Below, in pieces: positions 52,091 to 63,674 of a stretch of 64,000 nucleotides of DNA. The notes under the pieces are model-generated. The model saw nothing but the letters and a program-made list of their open reading frames with translations. It ran no database searches and was not told the DNA's origin. Location: the NCBI GenBank assembly GCA_902494085.1, contig CABURU010000003.1, positions 90,034 to 154,033 on the forward strand, read 5' to 3'. The DNA comes from an uncultured Collinsella sp. (lineage in GTDB: Bacteria > Actinomycetota > Coriobacteriia > Coriobacteriales > Coriobacteriaceae). A program made the translations under genes and the position numbers. The stretch's first letter is position 1; each line of letters opens with the position of its first letter.

Positions 52091-53092
52091 TTACTTTGCG
52101 GCGCCGGGGATGCCGTGGGAGGTTTTGGCGGTTTTGGCTCCGTTTACGATGGCGGTTTGCAAAGCCCTTACGGCGAGCATGCCCAACAGGTCCAAGGGAA
52201 CGGCGGCGCTTGCCTGGGCACCCAGTTTGCCGCTGGCGAGGGTGTAGATGGTGTCGCCGTCGTTGGTGGTGTGTGTGGGGCGAATGGCGTGCGCGTAGGC
52301 ATCTGCTGCCATCTGGGAGACCTTGGTGGCCTGCGCCTTGGTGAGCTCAACGTTGGTGACGATGCAGCTGATGGTGGTGTTGGTGCGGTCGAGTGGCATT
52401 TGCATGGAGCCGGCGGCGGCAAAGGCTGCGAGCTCCATGTCGACGATCTGGTCGCTGTCTGCTGCAGCGCGCATACCAGCGACCCATTCACCGGTGAAGG
52501 GGTCGACGATATTGCCGCAGGCGTTGACCGAGACCACGGCACCCACCTTAACAGGGCCGAGTGCCACGGCGGCAGCGCCTAGGCCGGCCTTCATGCAGGT
52601 GGCGGGGCCCATGAGCTTTCCGACGGTGGCACCCGTGCCGGCACCTACATTGCCCTGCTCGAGCGTGGTGGGGGTGTTGTCGAGCGCCTCGCGCACGGCG
52701 GAGATGCCAGCCTCAATGTCGGGGCGTACGGTGGGGTCGCCAAAGGCGAGGTCGAAGATGCAGCTAGAGCAAACGATGGGCACCTGCGTGGGACCGACAG
52801 GAAGGCCGATGCCGCGGCTCTCAAGCTCGCGAGCGACGCCGCTTGCAGCCTCGAGGCCAAAGGCCGATCCACCCGAAAGGCAGACGGCGTGGACCTTGTC
52901 GACGGTGTTCTCGGGTCGCAGCAGGTCGGTTTCGCGCGATGCTGGAGCACCGCCGCGAACGTCAACGCCGCCGGTGGCGCCCTCGGGTGCCACGATTACG
53001 GTGCAACCGGTGCCGGCCTCCTCGTCCGTATAGTTGCCATAGCAAAAGCCATCGACATCGCAGACGTCAATGGCCTCGAGCAGTGTATCCAT
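52091..53092 (-). CDS. P1-family peptidase (DmpA/endo-type, self-processing)
   Basis: The 333-residue protein is an Ntn-like P1/S58 hydrolase. It shows GCTVIVAPEGATGGVDVRGGAP in overlapping pieces, VCLSGGSAFGL, GNVGAGTGATVGKLMG and the likely autocleavage site RTNTTISCIVTNV, where Asn-Thr processing exposes the nucleophile Thr. Family members are D-aminopeptidases, beta-peptidases or nylon oligomer hydrolases. No signal peptide is present. Element B lies 12 bp beyond its stop. Confidence 0.82.
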   Translation of the reverse strand: MDTLLEAIDVCDVDGFCYGNYTDEEAGTGCTVIVAPEGATGGVDVRGGAPASRETDLLRPENTVDKVHAVCLSGGSAFGLEAASGVARELESRGIGLPVGPTQVPIVCSSCIFDLAFGDPTVRPDIEAGISAVREALDNTPTTLEQGNVGAGTGATVGKLMGPATCMKAGLGAAAVALGPVKVGAVVSVNACGNIVDPFTGEWVAGMRAAADSDQIVDMELAAFAAAGSMQMPLDRTNTTISCIVTNVELTKAQATKVSQMAADAYAHAIRPTHTTNDGDTIYTLASGKLGAQASAAVPLDLLGMLAVRALQTAIVNGAKTAKTSHGIPGAAK

Positions 53093-53193
53093 GTTTAACT
53101 CCTATCGGTTTTCCGCCGCGCCTTGTGCCCGGTCGGGATCCGTACGGTACGCCAAAATTGTAGGCGCCGGGGGATACCCAGCGCCAGATGCAA

Positions 53194-53775
53194 TTACGAG
53201 AGTTTTTGAATCGCGCGCGCGACGCGGGCGATGGGTAGGCCCACCACGTTATAGAAGTCGCCCGAAATATCGTGCACGAGCATGCGTCCTCCTGTGCCCT
53301 GAATGCCGTAGGCGCCGGCCTTGTCCATGGGCTCACCCGAGGCGACGTAGTGCTCGATCTGCTCGTCGGTGAGCTCGTAGAACGTCACGTCGGTCACATC
53401 GACAAAGGACAGGCTTTCGGCGGCATGCGGGGCGGCCGTATCGCCTGCCTTAACGATGCAGACGCCGGTTGCGACCTGGTGCGTGCGGCCCGAAAGCTCA
53501 CGGAGCATAGTGCGCGCCTCGTCCTCGGTTGCCGGCTTGCCCAGAATCTTGCCGTCAAAGGTGACGATGGTGTCGGCCGCGACCGTCAGCTCATTGGGCT
53601 CGGCATACTCGGCAGCAACGGCAGCCGCCTTGGCGCGTGCCAAGCGCTCGACAAGCGTGAGCGGGGCCTCGCCATCAAAGGGCGTTTCGTCGATATCCGC
53701 GGGAATCACGCGAATGTTGTAGCCTGCCTCGCGCATCAGCTCTATGCGGCGCGGCGATTGCGAAGCCAAAATCAT
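53194..53775 (-). CDS. maf: Maf family nucleoside triphosphate pyrophosphatase
   Basis: The 193-residue protein opens ILASQSPRRIELMREAGY and contains AADTIVTFDGKILGKP and GAYGIQGTGGRMLV. Maf proteins hydrolyse non-canonical or dTTP/UTP nucleotides to monophosphates. The start overlaps the stop of the upstream DJ-1 gene by 4 bp (ATGA), so the two form a coupled pair. Confidence 0.9.
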   Translation of the reverse strand: MILASQSPRRIELMREAGYNIRVIPADIDETPFDGEAPLTLVERLARAKAAAVAAEYAEPNELTVAADTIVTFDGKILGKPATEDEARTMLRELSGRTHQVATGVCIVKAGDTAAPHAAESLSFVDVTDVTFYELTDEQIEHYVASGEPMDKAGAYGIQGTGGRMLVHDISGDFYNVVGLPIARVARAIQKLS

Positions 53776-54314
53776 AGTTGGATGCCCTCGGCGACCTTCT
53801 CGACGGCCTTGTCGCCGGCGAGCGTGCGCAGCAGCTCCAATGCAAAGGGGAGGGACTGTGCCATGCCGCTGGCAGTGATGATGTTGCCGTCTTGCGTGAC
53901 CTTCTCGCCGGTATAGGCGCCTTCGGGGAAGCTTTTCTCAAAGCCAGGGAAGCACGTGGCATGGCGCCCCTCGAGCAGGTCGAGCTCGCCCAGGATAAAC
54001 GGGGCGGCGCAGATGGCGGCGACGTGCTTGGTTGCGGCGAACTCGCAGACCACGTCGCAGACGCGCTGATCTGCGCGCAGGTTGGTGGCACCGGGCAGGC
54101 CGCCGGGCAGCACGACGCAGTCGTACTCGTCAAAGTTGATCTCATCAAAGAGCGCATCGCAGGTCACGGGGATCTGCAGCGAGCTTACGACCTCGCGCGT
54201 GGGCATGATCGAGACGAGCGTGGCACGCACGCCGCCGCGACGCATGACATCGACCATGGTCAAGCATTCAATAGTTTCAAAGCCATCGGCGGCGAGAACG
54301 GCAACGCTGGGCAT
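53772..54314 (-). CDS. DJ-1/PfpI family protein (YajL-like)
   Basis: The 180-residue protein has VAVLAADGFETIECLTMVDVMRRGG in pieces, CVVLPGGLPGATNL and AAICAAPFIL, with the nucleophile-elbow Cys. Relatives are oxidative-stress chaperones or deglycases. AAAGGA lies six bases before ATG 54314; an ATG at 54338 is upstream of that site and unlikely. It overlaps maf by 4 bp. Confidence 0.87.
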   Translation of the reverse strand: MPSVAVLAADGFETIECLTMVDVMRRGGVRATLVSIMPTREVVSSLQIPVTCDALFDEINFDEYDCVVLPGGLPGATNLRADQRVCDVVCEFAATKHVAAICAAPFILGELDLLEGRHATCFPGFEKSFPEGAYTGEKVTQDGNIITASGMAQSLPFALELLRTLAGDKAVEKVAEGIQL

Positions 54315-54448
54315 GAGGGTTCCTTTCATAGGCGGCATACAATTAGCCGTCTTATACCCCGAAGACCTCCGCTTGCCACGCTCGATTTCCCAATGTTTAA
54401 AATAGCCCCGTCCGAATTAGCTACCCTCACCCATCCTCAACAATCTCA

Positions 54449-54573
54449 ATCTGTAACATCTAGACCCACTTTTGACCCCTAACTGTTACAGATCAAGACA
54501 AACGGAAACTGCCCCGACAAAACGTCTAAATCTGTAACATCTACGGACCAAAACCGGGTCTTACTGTTACAGA
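54449..54573. repeat. Tandem pair of TCTGTAACA/TGTTACAGA inverted repeats
   Basis: TCTGTAACA pairs with TGTTACAGA twice: 54450-54458 with 54484-54492, and 54531-54539 with 54565-54573. Arm spacing is 25 nt in both copies. The interiors share (G/C)ACC and AAA motifs. No gene is seen in 54315-54660 besides these. Confidence 0.6.
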
Positions 54574-54661
54574 GCGAGACAGTCCCCAACAGCACCGCCC
54601 CGTTCGGGGAACGACCGCCACAGGTACGGCGGGCAGAGGCTCACTTTTTCCTCGGTTTTTC

Positions 54662-54691
54662 TTGACGGAATCTCACCTGTTGTAGTATTTT
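54662..54691 (+). promoter_or_regulatory. Putative promoter of the EamA transporter leader
   Basis: TTGACG at 54662 and TATTTT at 54686 are 18 bp apart, about 200 bp before the transporter start; TAGTAT at 54683 is an alternative -10. Confidence 0.45.
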
Positions 54692-54740
54692 GTCCCAGTC
54701 TAAAAACGCGTGGACTTTTCTGGGCGCTAGCCACCTTTTT

Positions 54741-54776
54741 GCCACGCAACCGAGCAGTCGGTTGCGTGGCTTTTTT
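54741..54776 (+). terminator. Leader terminator upstream of the EamA transporter
   Basis: GCCACGCAACCGA-GCAG-TCGGTTGCGTGGC is a perfect 13-bp stem followed by TTTTTT. It stands between the putative promoter and the gene. GCGTGG at 54708-54713 could pair with CCACGC of its left arm as an antiterminator. Confidence 0.85.
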
Positions 54777-54826
54777 CGTCTTGGCAGCAGGTACCACATG
54801 CACCGCCAGAAGACCGCACGAGCCCA

Positions 54827-54886
54827 CCTTCCGACTGCAGGGAACAGACGCACGAGACGTGCATCTGCAAGACAGCAGACGGAAGG
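54827..54886 (+). promoter_or_regulatory. Hairpin masking the ribosome site of the EamA gene
   Basis: CCTTCCGACTGC (54827-54838) pairs with GCAGACGGAAGG (54875-54886) at 11 of 12 positions. The right arm is the Shine-Dalgarno of the gene starting at 54894. An inner GCACG-AGA-CGTGC hairpin sits in the loop. Confidence 0.55.
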
Positions 54887-54893
54887 GAGCCTA

Positions 54894-57427
<2,534 letters not shown>

Positions 57428-57458
57428 CCGCCCGGGCAATATCACTAAGGAGATAATA

Positions 57459-58907
57459 ATGGCAGAAAAATACGACGACCTGGCCAGATCCATACTCGAG
57501 AACGTAGGCGGCGCCGAGAACGTCGCCAGCGTCGCGCACTGCATCACGCGCGTGCGCTTCAAGCTCAAGGACGAGTCCCGCGCCAACACGGCCAAGATTG
57601 AGACCCTCAAGGGCGTCATCCAGGTCATCCAGGCCAACGGCCAGTACCAGGTGGTCGTGGGTAACATCGTCGAAGACGTCTACGACGCGGTCATGGAGGC
57701 CGGCAACTTCTCGGGCGGCGCAAGCGCCGACGACGAGCCCCAGGGCGATAAGACCGTTGCCTCCGTCATCATCGACCTCATCTCTGGCATCTTCCAGCCC
57801 ATCCTGGGACCGCTTGCCGCCGCAGGCATCATGAAGGGACTGCTTGCCCTCATCACCTACTTCGTCCCGGCCTTTGCAAACGGCGGCCTCTACACGCTGC
57901 TCTACACCGTGGCTGACGGCTTCTTCTACTTCCTTCCCGTCGCCCTGGCGTTCAGTGCCGCGCGCAAGTTCCGCATGAACGAGTTCACTGGCGTGGCAAT
58001 CGGCGTGGCGCTCCTCTACCCGACGATGGTCGCCCTGACCTCGGGCGAGGCGCTCGGCAGCATCGACCTCGGCGTGGCCGGCACGTTCTCGTGGTACGCC
58101 ACCGCCCTCGGGGTCCCCATCATCATGCCCGTGTCCGGCTACGTGAGCTCGGTGATCCCCGTCCTTCTCATGGTGTGGTTCGGCTCTATCCTTGAGCGCT
58201 GGCTCAAGAGCTGGATGCCGACTGCGCTCAAGATGTTCCTCGTACCGCTCGCCACGATGACGGTCTCCATCGTCTTGGGCTACCTCGTCATCGGCCCGGT
58301 GGCAACCCTCATCACCAACCTGCTGAGCGCGGCGTTCTCGTTCATCTTCCAGCTTCCCGTGGTTGGTTCCGTCCTGGGCAGCGCCCTGGTCGGCGGACTG
58401 TGGATGTGCCTCGTCATCTTTGGCTTCCACTGGAGCCTCATCCCCATCTCCATCATGAACCTAAACACCCTCGGCCACGACAGCGTGCTCGCCGCCACCA
58501 TCGGCCACGGGTTCGCGCTCGGAGCGGTCATCTTTGCCATGTACCTCAGAAACAAGGACGAGCGCTTCCGCGGCATCGCCCTTCCCGCGATGATCTCCGC
58601 CTTCTTCTTCGGCGTCACCGAGCCGGGCATCTACGGCATCGCCCTGCCCAACAAGCGCGCATTCGTCGTGGCATGCCTGAGTTCCGCCGTTGGCGGCGCC
58701 ATCGTGGGAATGACGGGCGCCCTCATGTACATCTCGGGCGGCCTCGGCGTCTTCAACCTGCTCAACTTCATCGACGGGACCCCTGGTGGCGCCGGGATCT
58801 CTCACATGATCTTCGCGATCATCGCCTCGCTCGTCTCTGCCGTCCTGGCCTTTGTTATCGAGTTCATCACCTACCGGCCCAACGACGAAGAGGAAGGCGC
58901 CCGCTAG
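57459..58907 (+). CDS. PTS beta-glucoside transporter EIIBC
   Basis: The 482-residue protein has an N-terminal EIIB domain (phospho-Cys in VAHCITRVRFKLKD, near residue 28) and a C-terminal EIIC membrane domain with about ten segments (IFQPILGPLAAAGIMKGLLAL onward in pieces; FFFGVTEPGIYGIALP). There is no EIIA domain, so EIIA must come from elsewhere. It imports and phosphorylates beta-glucosides such as cellobiose or arbutin. It lies 31 bp after the GH1 gene, an operon pair. No antiterminator regulator gene is seen nearby. Confidence 0.9.
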   Translation: MAEKYDDLARSILENVGGAENVASVAHCITRVRFKLKDESRANTAKIETLKGVIQVIQANGQYQVVVGNIVEDVYDAVMEAGNFSGGASADDEPQGDKTVASVIIDLISGIFQPILGPLAAAGIMKGLLALITYFVPAFANGGLYTLLYTVADGFFYFLPVALAFSAARKFRMNEFTGVAIGVALLYPTMVALTSGEALGSIDLGVAGTFSWYATALGVPIIMPVSGYVSSVIPVLLMVWFGSILERWLKSWMPTALKMFLVPLATMTVSIVLGYLVIGPVATLITNLLSAAFSFIFQLPVVGSVLGSALVGGLWMCLVIFGFHWSLIPISIMNLNTLGHDSVLAATIGHGFALGAVIFAMYLRNKDERFRGIALPAMISAFFFGVTEPGIYGIALPNKRAFVVACLSSAVGGAIVGMTGALMYISGGLGVFNLLNFIDGTPGGAGISHMIFAIIASLVSAVLAFVIEFITYRPNDEEEGAR

Positions 58908-59044
58908 CTTGCGCCTCTTCTCGACCAGCTCCATGTAATTGAGGAGCAGTTGAGGTGGGTGAGGGCCGAGGGCGATCAAGGTGGCCGCCCTCGGCCCGGG
59001 ACAACCTGCCAGAAGGCGTTTAGCTTTCTCGGGCGGCGCTGAAA

Positions 59045-59444
59045 TGAACTGCGCCCCGATACTTGGACGGGTCAATTAGCGGCCTATGCCGCACATGGGG
59101 ACTGATTCCGGAACTCCTCCGGGGTCAGCCCCTTTTGCTTAGCCCGCCTCCTCCTCTTGTTCCAGTGAACGGTATAGGCTTCGAGGTCCCGCTTGAACTC
59201 CTCGAAGCTCCGCCACGTCCGGTTCCTGTAGAATTCGTCCTTCAGGCGCCCCGGCAGCAGCTCCGTCGCATGAGCTTGCTCTCGCACGCCGCCGGCCCCG
59301 GCCGGGTCCGGGCACCCTTCGGCGCGCCCGTACCCCCTGTCGCAAAGCTCTGCTGCAAGAGTCCTCAGCGTGGCGTCGTGCCTGACTCTCCCGTCCATAA
59401 AGAAGCCCCCATTTTTAATGTTCAAGAAATGAGGGGGCGGTTCA
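59045..59444. mobile_element. Deleted IS3-type element (400-bp relic)
   Basis: The ends TGAACTGCGCCCC (59045) and the complement of TGAACCGCCCCC (to 59444) are imperfect terminal inverted repeats. Between them lies an internally deleted transposase frame. Together they define a compact relic of about 400 bp. No direct target duplication is evident. Confidence 0.6.
59084..59398 (-). pseudogene. Internally deleted IS3-family transposase
   Basis: The N-terminal portion, RHDATLRTLAAELCDRGYG, looks like the OrfA HTH start. The C-terminal portion, FYRNRTWRSFEEFKRDLEAY, then HWNKRRRRAKQKGLTPEEFR, is the OrfB (DDE integrase) tail. The catalytic DDE core between them is missing, so the product is about 104 residues and cannot be active. 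It probably arose by internal deletion of one IS copy. Confidence 0.75.
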
Positions 59445-59449
59445 ATTTC

Positions 59450-59503
59450 GGGACGGGGATTAAATAATCATTCGGTGCAAATTGATTATTAAATCCCCGT
59501 CCC
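59450..59503. repeat. 54-bp hairpin next to the IS relic
   Basis: GGGACGGGGATTAAATAATC (59450) and its complement ending at 59503 match over 20 of 21 positions around a 12-nt loop. It may be a terminator for the minus-strand gene upstream, or an intergenic repeat akin to the one at 34867. Confidence 0.6.
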
Positions 59504-59538
59504 AGAAAAATCATCGGGCGTGGCCTTGGGCAAACAGT

Positions 59539-60852
59539 CTAGTTGCTCTTGAGGTGGACGACGGTTTCGCAGTGGAAGGTTTGCGGGAACAGGTCGACCG
59601 GTGTGATCTTGACGGGGGAGAAGGTGCCTTCCTCGACAAAGCGCTTGAGGTCGCGTGCCAGGGTGGCAGGGTCGCAGCTCACATAGGCGACATCGCGCGC
59701 ACTCGTGCTGGCGATGAGGTCGATGGCCTCGGGCGCCAGACCTGCACGCGGCGGGTCGACCACTAGGACATCGGCGTCCTGGTCGGGGAACTCGCGCACG
59801 GCATCGCCGCCGATGACGTCGACGTTGTCGAGCTTGTTGATCTCGAGGTTACGGCGCAGGTCGCGCACGGCCGGACCGTAGGCCTCGACGGCGGCAACAA
59901 AGTCGCAGCGGCGGGCGAGCGGCAGGGTAAAGGTGCCGGCGCCGCAGTACAGATCCACGGCAAGCTCGTCTTCCTGCGGATCGAGTGCGTCCATAACGAG
60001 TTCGATCAAAATCTCGGCGCCCTTGGTGTTGACCTGGAAAAACGACGGGGCGGACAGGCGCATCTGGCCGTCAGCGATATTCTCGGTCCAGGAGCCCTCG
60101 CCGGCGAGCATCTCCACCTTGGAAACGCGGCGGGCCTTCTTCTCGCCCTTGCTCATGACGCGCACGACGCTCGTGGGATGTGCGGCGTCTGCCAGAACGC
60201 GCGAGACCTGTGAGCGTGGGAAGGAGCCTGTGGGCGTCCAAAGCGCGACCTCGAGTGCCTTGGTGCGGCGCGAAGCGCGAATGCCCACGCGCTCCAGACC
60301 CAGGTCGTGGCTGCCGCTCAGATAGTTGAGCGCGCCGACGACCGATTTGAGCGCCTTGGGAAAACGCTTATCGAACAGCGGGCATGCATCGACGGTCACG
60401 ATCTTGCTGGGATCGACGCCGTGCATGCCAAGGCGCACGCGACCGTTGACGATGGTCGGTTCGAGCTCGATTTTATTGCGGTAGCCCCAGTCGTCCTTGG
60501 TGTGGCGGATGGGCTGTACCAACTCATCGACCTGCTCGGGGGTGAACTTGCCAATGCGCTCGAGCGTGGAACGCAGGTTTTGCTCTTTGGCGGCGAGCTG
60601 TGCCGTGCGTGAGAGGTTGCCCCACGAACAACCGCCGCAGATGCCCACGAAGGGGCAGGGAGGCTGAATGCGATCGGGGCTTGGCTCCAGAATCTCGGTC
60701 GTGCGGGCGCGCATAAACGACTTGCCGTCCTGCACGATCTCGGCTTCGACGGTGTCGCCCGCCACGGCGCCTTGCACAAATGTGGCCTTGCCGTTGTCGG
60801 CATGTGCCAGACCGTCGGCGCCGTAGGTCATCGATTCTATAGTGAGCTTCAT
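59539..60852 (-). CDS. 23S rRNA (uracil-5-)-methyltransferase RlmD-like
   Basis: The 437-residue protein has an N-terminal TRAM-like domain (LTIESMTYGADGLAHADNGKA in pieces), the Fe-S Cys cluster CPFVGICGGCSWG, and the SAM methyltransferase domain with DLYCGAGTFTLPLA, VDPPRAGL and the catalytic Cys in YVSCDPATLARDL. It methylates a uracil in 23S rRNA (RlmD/RlmCD type). ATG 60852 follows AGGCAGGAAT; the frame open farther upstream reaches into the ppk terminator. Hence RlmD versus RlmCD specificity is open. Confidence 0.88.
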   Translation of the reverse strand: MKLTIESMTYGADGLAHADNGKATFVQGAVAGDTVEAEIVQDGKSFMRARTTEILEPSPDRIQPPCPFVGICGGCSWGNLSRTAQLAAKEQNLRSTLERIGKFTPEQVDELVQPIRHTKDDWGYRNKIELEPTIVNGRVRLGMHGVDPSKIVTVDACPLFDKRFPKALKSVVGALNYLSGSHDLGLERVGIRASRRTKALEVALWTPTGSFPRSQVSRVLADAAHPTSVVRVMSKGEKKARRVSKVEMLAGEGSWTENIADGQMRLSAPSFFQVNTKGAEILIELVMDALDPQEDELAVDLYCGAGTFTLPLARRCDFVAAVEAYGPAVRDLRRNLEINKLDNVDVIGGDAVREFPDQDADVLVVDPPRAGLAPEAIDLIASTSARDVAYVSCDPATLARDLKRFVEEGTFSPVKITPVDLFPQTFHCETVVHLKSN

Positions 60853-60902
60853 ATTCCTGCCTGTCATTCGCGGATTTGTCCGCAACCATGGTAGCAGGGA
60901 AA

Positions 60903-60944
60903 AGCGCCCCGTATCTGGGGCATTCCTCAAATACGGGGCGCTTC
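60903..60944 (-). terminator. Terminator of ppk
   Basis: AAGCGCCCCGTAT and its complement form a 13-bp perfect stem, followed by TTTT on the minus strand. Confidence 0.88.
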
Positions 60945-60953
60945 TACAAACGT

Positions 60954-63356
60954 CTATTTCGTCTTGCCGGTAATGAGCGTCTTAAGGCCTAGGCCGATCA
61001 GACCCAAGCCCATGCGCACGCGGCCGGGGCGATGGCGCTCGATGGCCTTGGCTTTGCCAGCGGGCTTCTTGTGACGCGCGTTGCTCTCGGGGGTTGTTGT
61101 GGGTGCCTGAGGTTGGGCTGCGGGAGCAGGTTCGGGCTCGATAACGGTCGCTCGGACCTTCTGGACCTCGGGAGCTGCCGGCTGCGGCTCGGGCTCAGGC
61201 TGGGATGCGAGCGCGGGTTCTGCCTCGGTGTCGGCCTCGGCGTTGCGATACGCGCGCTCCAGCAGAGCTTCCTGCGAGTTGAAGGGTTTCTCGTCCTCTT
61301 TGCGCTCAACCGGAACCCAGGTGCCGTCACTCGTCAGGCTGCGTGCCTTCACGTTGTCGCGCAGCTGCATGCCCATGTACTCGTGCACCAGGGCGCGGCA
61401 GGTGGGGTCGAGCACGGGGAAGGCGATCTCCACGCGGTGCTCGGTGTTGCGCGTCATCATGTCTGCCGAGCTCAGGTAGATCATGTCCGAGTCCACGCCA
61501 AAGGCATAGACGCGCGCATGCTCCAAAAAACGTCCGACGATGGAGCGCACGTGCACGTTCTCGGTCTTGCCCGGAATACCGGGCTTGAGGCACGAGATGC
61601 CGCGGATGATCATGTCCACGCGCACACCGGCACACGATGCCTCGGCGATCTTATCGATAACCTCGCGGTCGGTCAGCGAGTTGAGCTTAAAGAACACGCG
61701 GGCGGGCTCGCCGACAAGGGCGCGCTGAATCTCGCGGTCCAGGCCGCGCATGATGAGCGGTTTCAGTCCGACGGGCGCCACGCCCAGGAAGCGGTAGTCG
61801 CCGCGCAGGTTGCCCAGAGACAGGTTGCGGAAGAACAGGTTGGCGTCTTCGCCGATACCGGGATGGGCGGTCATGAGCATAAAGTCACTGTAGAGCTTGG
61901 CCGTCTTCTCGTTAAAGTTGCCGGTGCCCAACAGCGTGAGACGGGTGAGCGCCATGCCCTCGCGATAGGTGAGCTGGCAGATCTTGGAGTGGCACTTAAA
62001 GCCCTCGGAGCCGTAGATAACGGTGCAGCCGGCCTCTTCCAGACGCTCGGCCCACTCGATGTTGTTCTGCTCGTCAAAGCGTGCGCGGAGCTCCATGAGC
62101 ACCGTGACCTCTTTGCCGTTTTCGGCAGCATCGATGAGCGACTCGCACAGGCGGCTCTGTTTGGCCACGCGGTAGAGCGTGATGCGCAGCGAGATGCACT
62201 CGGGGTCGTAGGCTGCTTCGTGCACCAGGTCCAGGAACGGATTCATGGCCTCGTAGGGATAAAAGAGCAGCTTGTCGCCCTGCAGCACCTGTTCGCGGAT
62301 GGAGCGGGTCATGTCGATGTTGGGGTTGGGCTGCGGCTTAAACGGCGTAAAGAGCAGCTCGTTGCGTAGATGCTCGGGAATCTTGCCCTCAATGCCAAAG
62401 ACGTAGCTCAGGTCAAGGGGGATATCGCAGGTAAAGACCGAGCGGCGAGAAAGCTCGAGCGCCTTGCGGATGGTCTTGAGCGTTGGCTTTTCGAGGGAGC
62501 CCGATACGGCGAGCACCACCGGCTGCAGGCGCAAGCGCTTCTTGAGGATGCGCTTCATGTGCTGGCGGTAATCCTCTTCCTCCTCGACGCCCTCGCCGTC
62601 CGGGTCGATATCGGCATTACGGGTGACGCGGATCAGCGCGCGATCCAGCGGCTTATAGGAGCCAAAGCAGCTATCCAGGCAGGCGAGGATGACGTCCTCG
62701 AGCAAGATGTAGGAGTAGGTGCCGGTGGGCGAGGGGATCTCGACCACGCGGTTCATCGAGGCGGGAATCTCGATAAGGCCCAGCAGGCTCTCCTCGTCGG
62801 TGACGCCGTCCAGGCCACAAGCCAGATAGAGTGCGCCGTTGCGCAGGTTGGGGAAGGGGTGGCGCGGGTCAATGACCAACGGCGAGATGACCGGCGACAC
62901 GTAGGCTTGGAAGTAGCGGGTTACGAAGGTGCGCTCCTCGGGCGTAAGCGAATCGATGCGGGCGCGGTGAACGCCCAGAGCGTCGAGCTTGCCCTCGATG
63001 CTCTTAAAGATGGACTCCCAACGGGTAAGGAGCCCGGGCAGCTCTTCCATGACGGCATCGACCTGTTCGGAGGCGGTCATATTGCTCTTGTTGTCGACAG
63101 GCTGTTTTTTGAGCTCCGCCAGATCGGACAGGCCGCCCACGCGCACCATAAGGAATTCGTCGAGGTTGGACTCGAAAATCGACACGAACTTTAGACGCTC
63201 GAACAGCGGAACGGTCTCGTCGAAGGCTTCGTCAAGCACGCGGTTGTCAAAGCGCAGCCAGCTAAGCTCTCGGTTTTGCGTGTACGAGAAGTCGCGCGGC
63301 GGCTTGCGCAGCTTGGCGGCCTTTTGCTTCTTTTCGATTTTGCTCGGCATATGCAT
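60954..63356 (-). CDS. ppk: Polyphosphate kinase 1
   Basis: The 800-residue protein has the PPK1 order: N-domain (NRELSWLRFDNRVLDEA), head domain, and C-domains with IYGSEGFKCHSKICQLTYR in pieces (catalytic His), SADMMTRNTEHRVEIAFPV and the RIRDD-like DREVIDKI region. It polymerises phosphate from ATP reversibly. The last 100 residues after RSLTSDGTWVPVERKEDEKP are Ala/Pro/Glu-rich low complexity ending in a basic tail (about 770-800), an unusual extension. Starts at 63356 and 63350 are both possible; neither has a strong ribosome site. Confidence 0.92.
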   Translation of the reverse strand: MHMPSKIEKKQKAAKLRKPPRDFSYTQNRELSWLRFDNRVLDEAFDETVPLFERLKFVSIFESNLDEFLMVRVGGLSDLAELKKQPVDNKSNMTASEQVDAVMEELPGLLTRWESIFKSIEGKLDALGVHRARIDSLTPEERTFVTRYFQAYVSPVISPLVIDPRHPFPNLRNGALYLACGLDGVTDEESLLGLIEIPASMNRVVEIPSPTGTYSYILLEDVILACLDSCFGSYKPLDRALIRVTRNADIDPDGEGVEEEEDYRQHMKRILKKRLRLQPVVLAVSGSLEKPTLKTIRKALELSRRSVFTCDIPLDLSYVFGIEGKIPEHLRNELLFTPFKPQPNPNIDMTRSIREQVLQGDKLLFYPYEAMNPFLDLVHEAAYDPECISLRITLYRVAKQSRLCESLIDAAENGKEVTVLMELRARFDEQNNIEWAERLEEAGCTVIYGSEGFKCHSKICQLTYREGMALTRLTLLGTGNFNEKTAKLYSDFMLMTAHPGIGEDANLFFRNLSLGNLRGDYRFLGVAPVGLKPLIMRGLDREIQRALVGEPARVFFKLNSLTDREVIDKIAEASCAGVRVDMIIRGISCLKPGIPGKTENVHVRSIVGRFLEHARVYAFGVDSDMIYLSSADMMTRNTEHRVEIAFPVLDPTCRALVHEYMGMQLRDNVKARSLTSDGTWVPVERKEDEKPFNSQEALLERAYRNAEADTEAEPALASQPEPEPQPAAPEVQKVRATVIEPEPAPAAQPQAPTTTPESNARHKKPAGKAKAIERHRPGRVRMGLGLIGLGLKTLITGKTK

Positions 63357-63674
63357 CTGTCCGTTCAGTCCCCGCAGGGGACGGTAGCCTAACTCTAATT
63401 CACTATTGTCTCAATTTAGTCGACCACTGGCACGGACGTATCGCGTGAACGGTATCTTTACCTACTTCTTACGCTGACAAGTCATAGGACTGACGCCCTG
63501 CTCGTTCGCAAGCGATCCATATCCTCACTCAACTGGTGAGAATGTATGAATAAGAATGATAGCAAGATGAATATAATCGAATGTAGGTCGAATCGAGGGC
63601 AAGCGTCATTTATATGCAGAAAACCGTTTTCACTATGCAATTTTGAATCATGGATAACTTTGAGTGTTCAAGCT

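Noticed and set aside
54660..54893. BglG/LicT-type RAT antiterminator site for the beta-glucoside locus
   Set aside because: The leader lies before the EamA transporter, lacks a recognisable RAT sequence, and no BglG-type gene is in the window.
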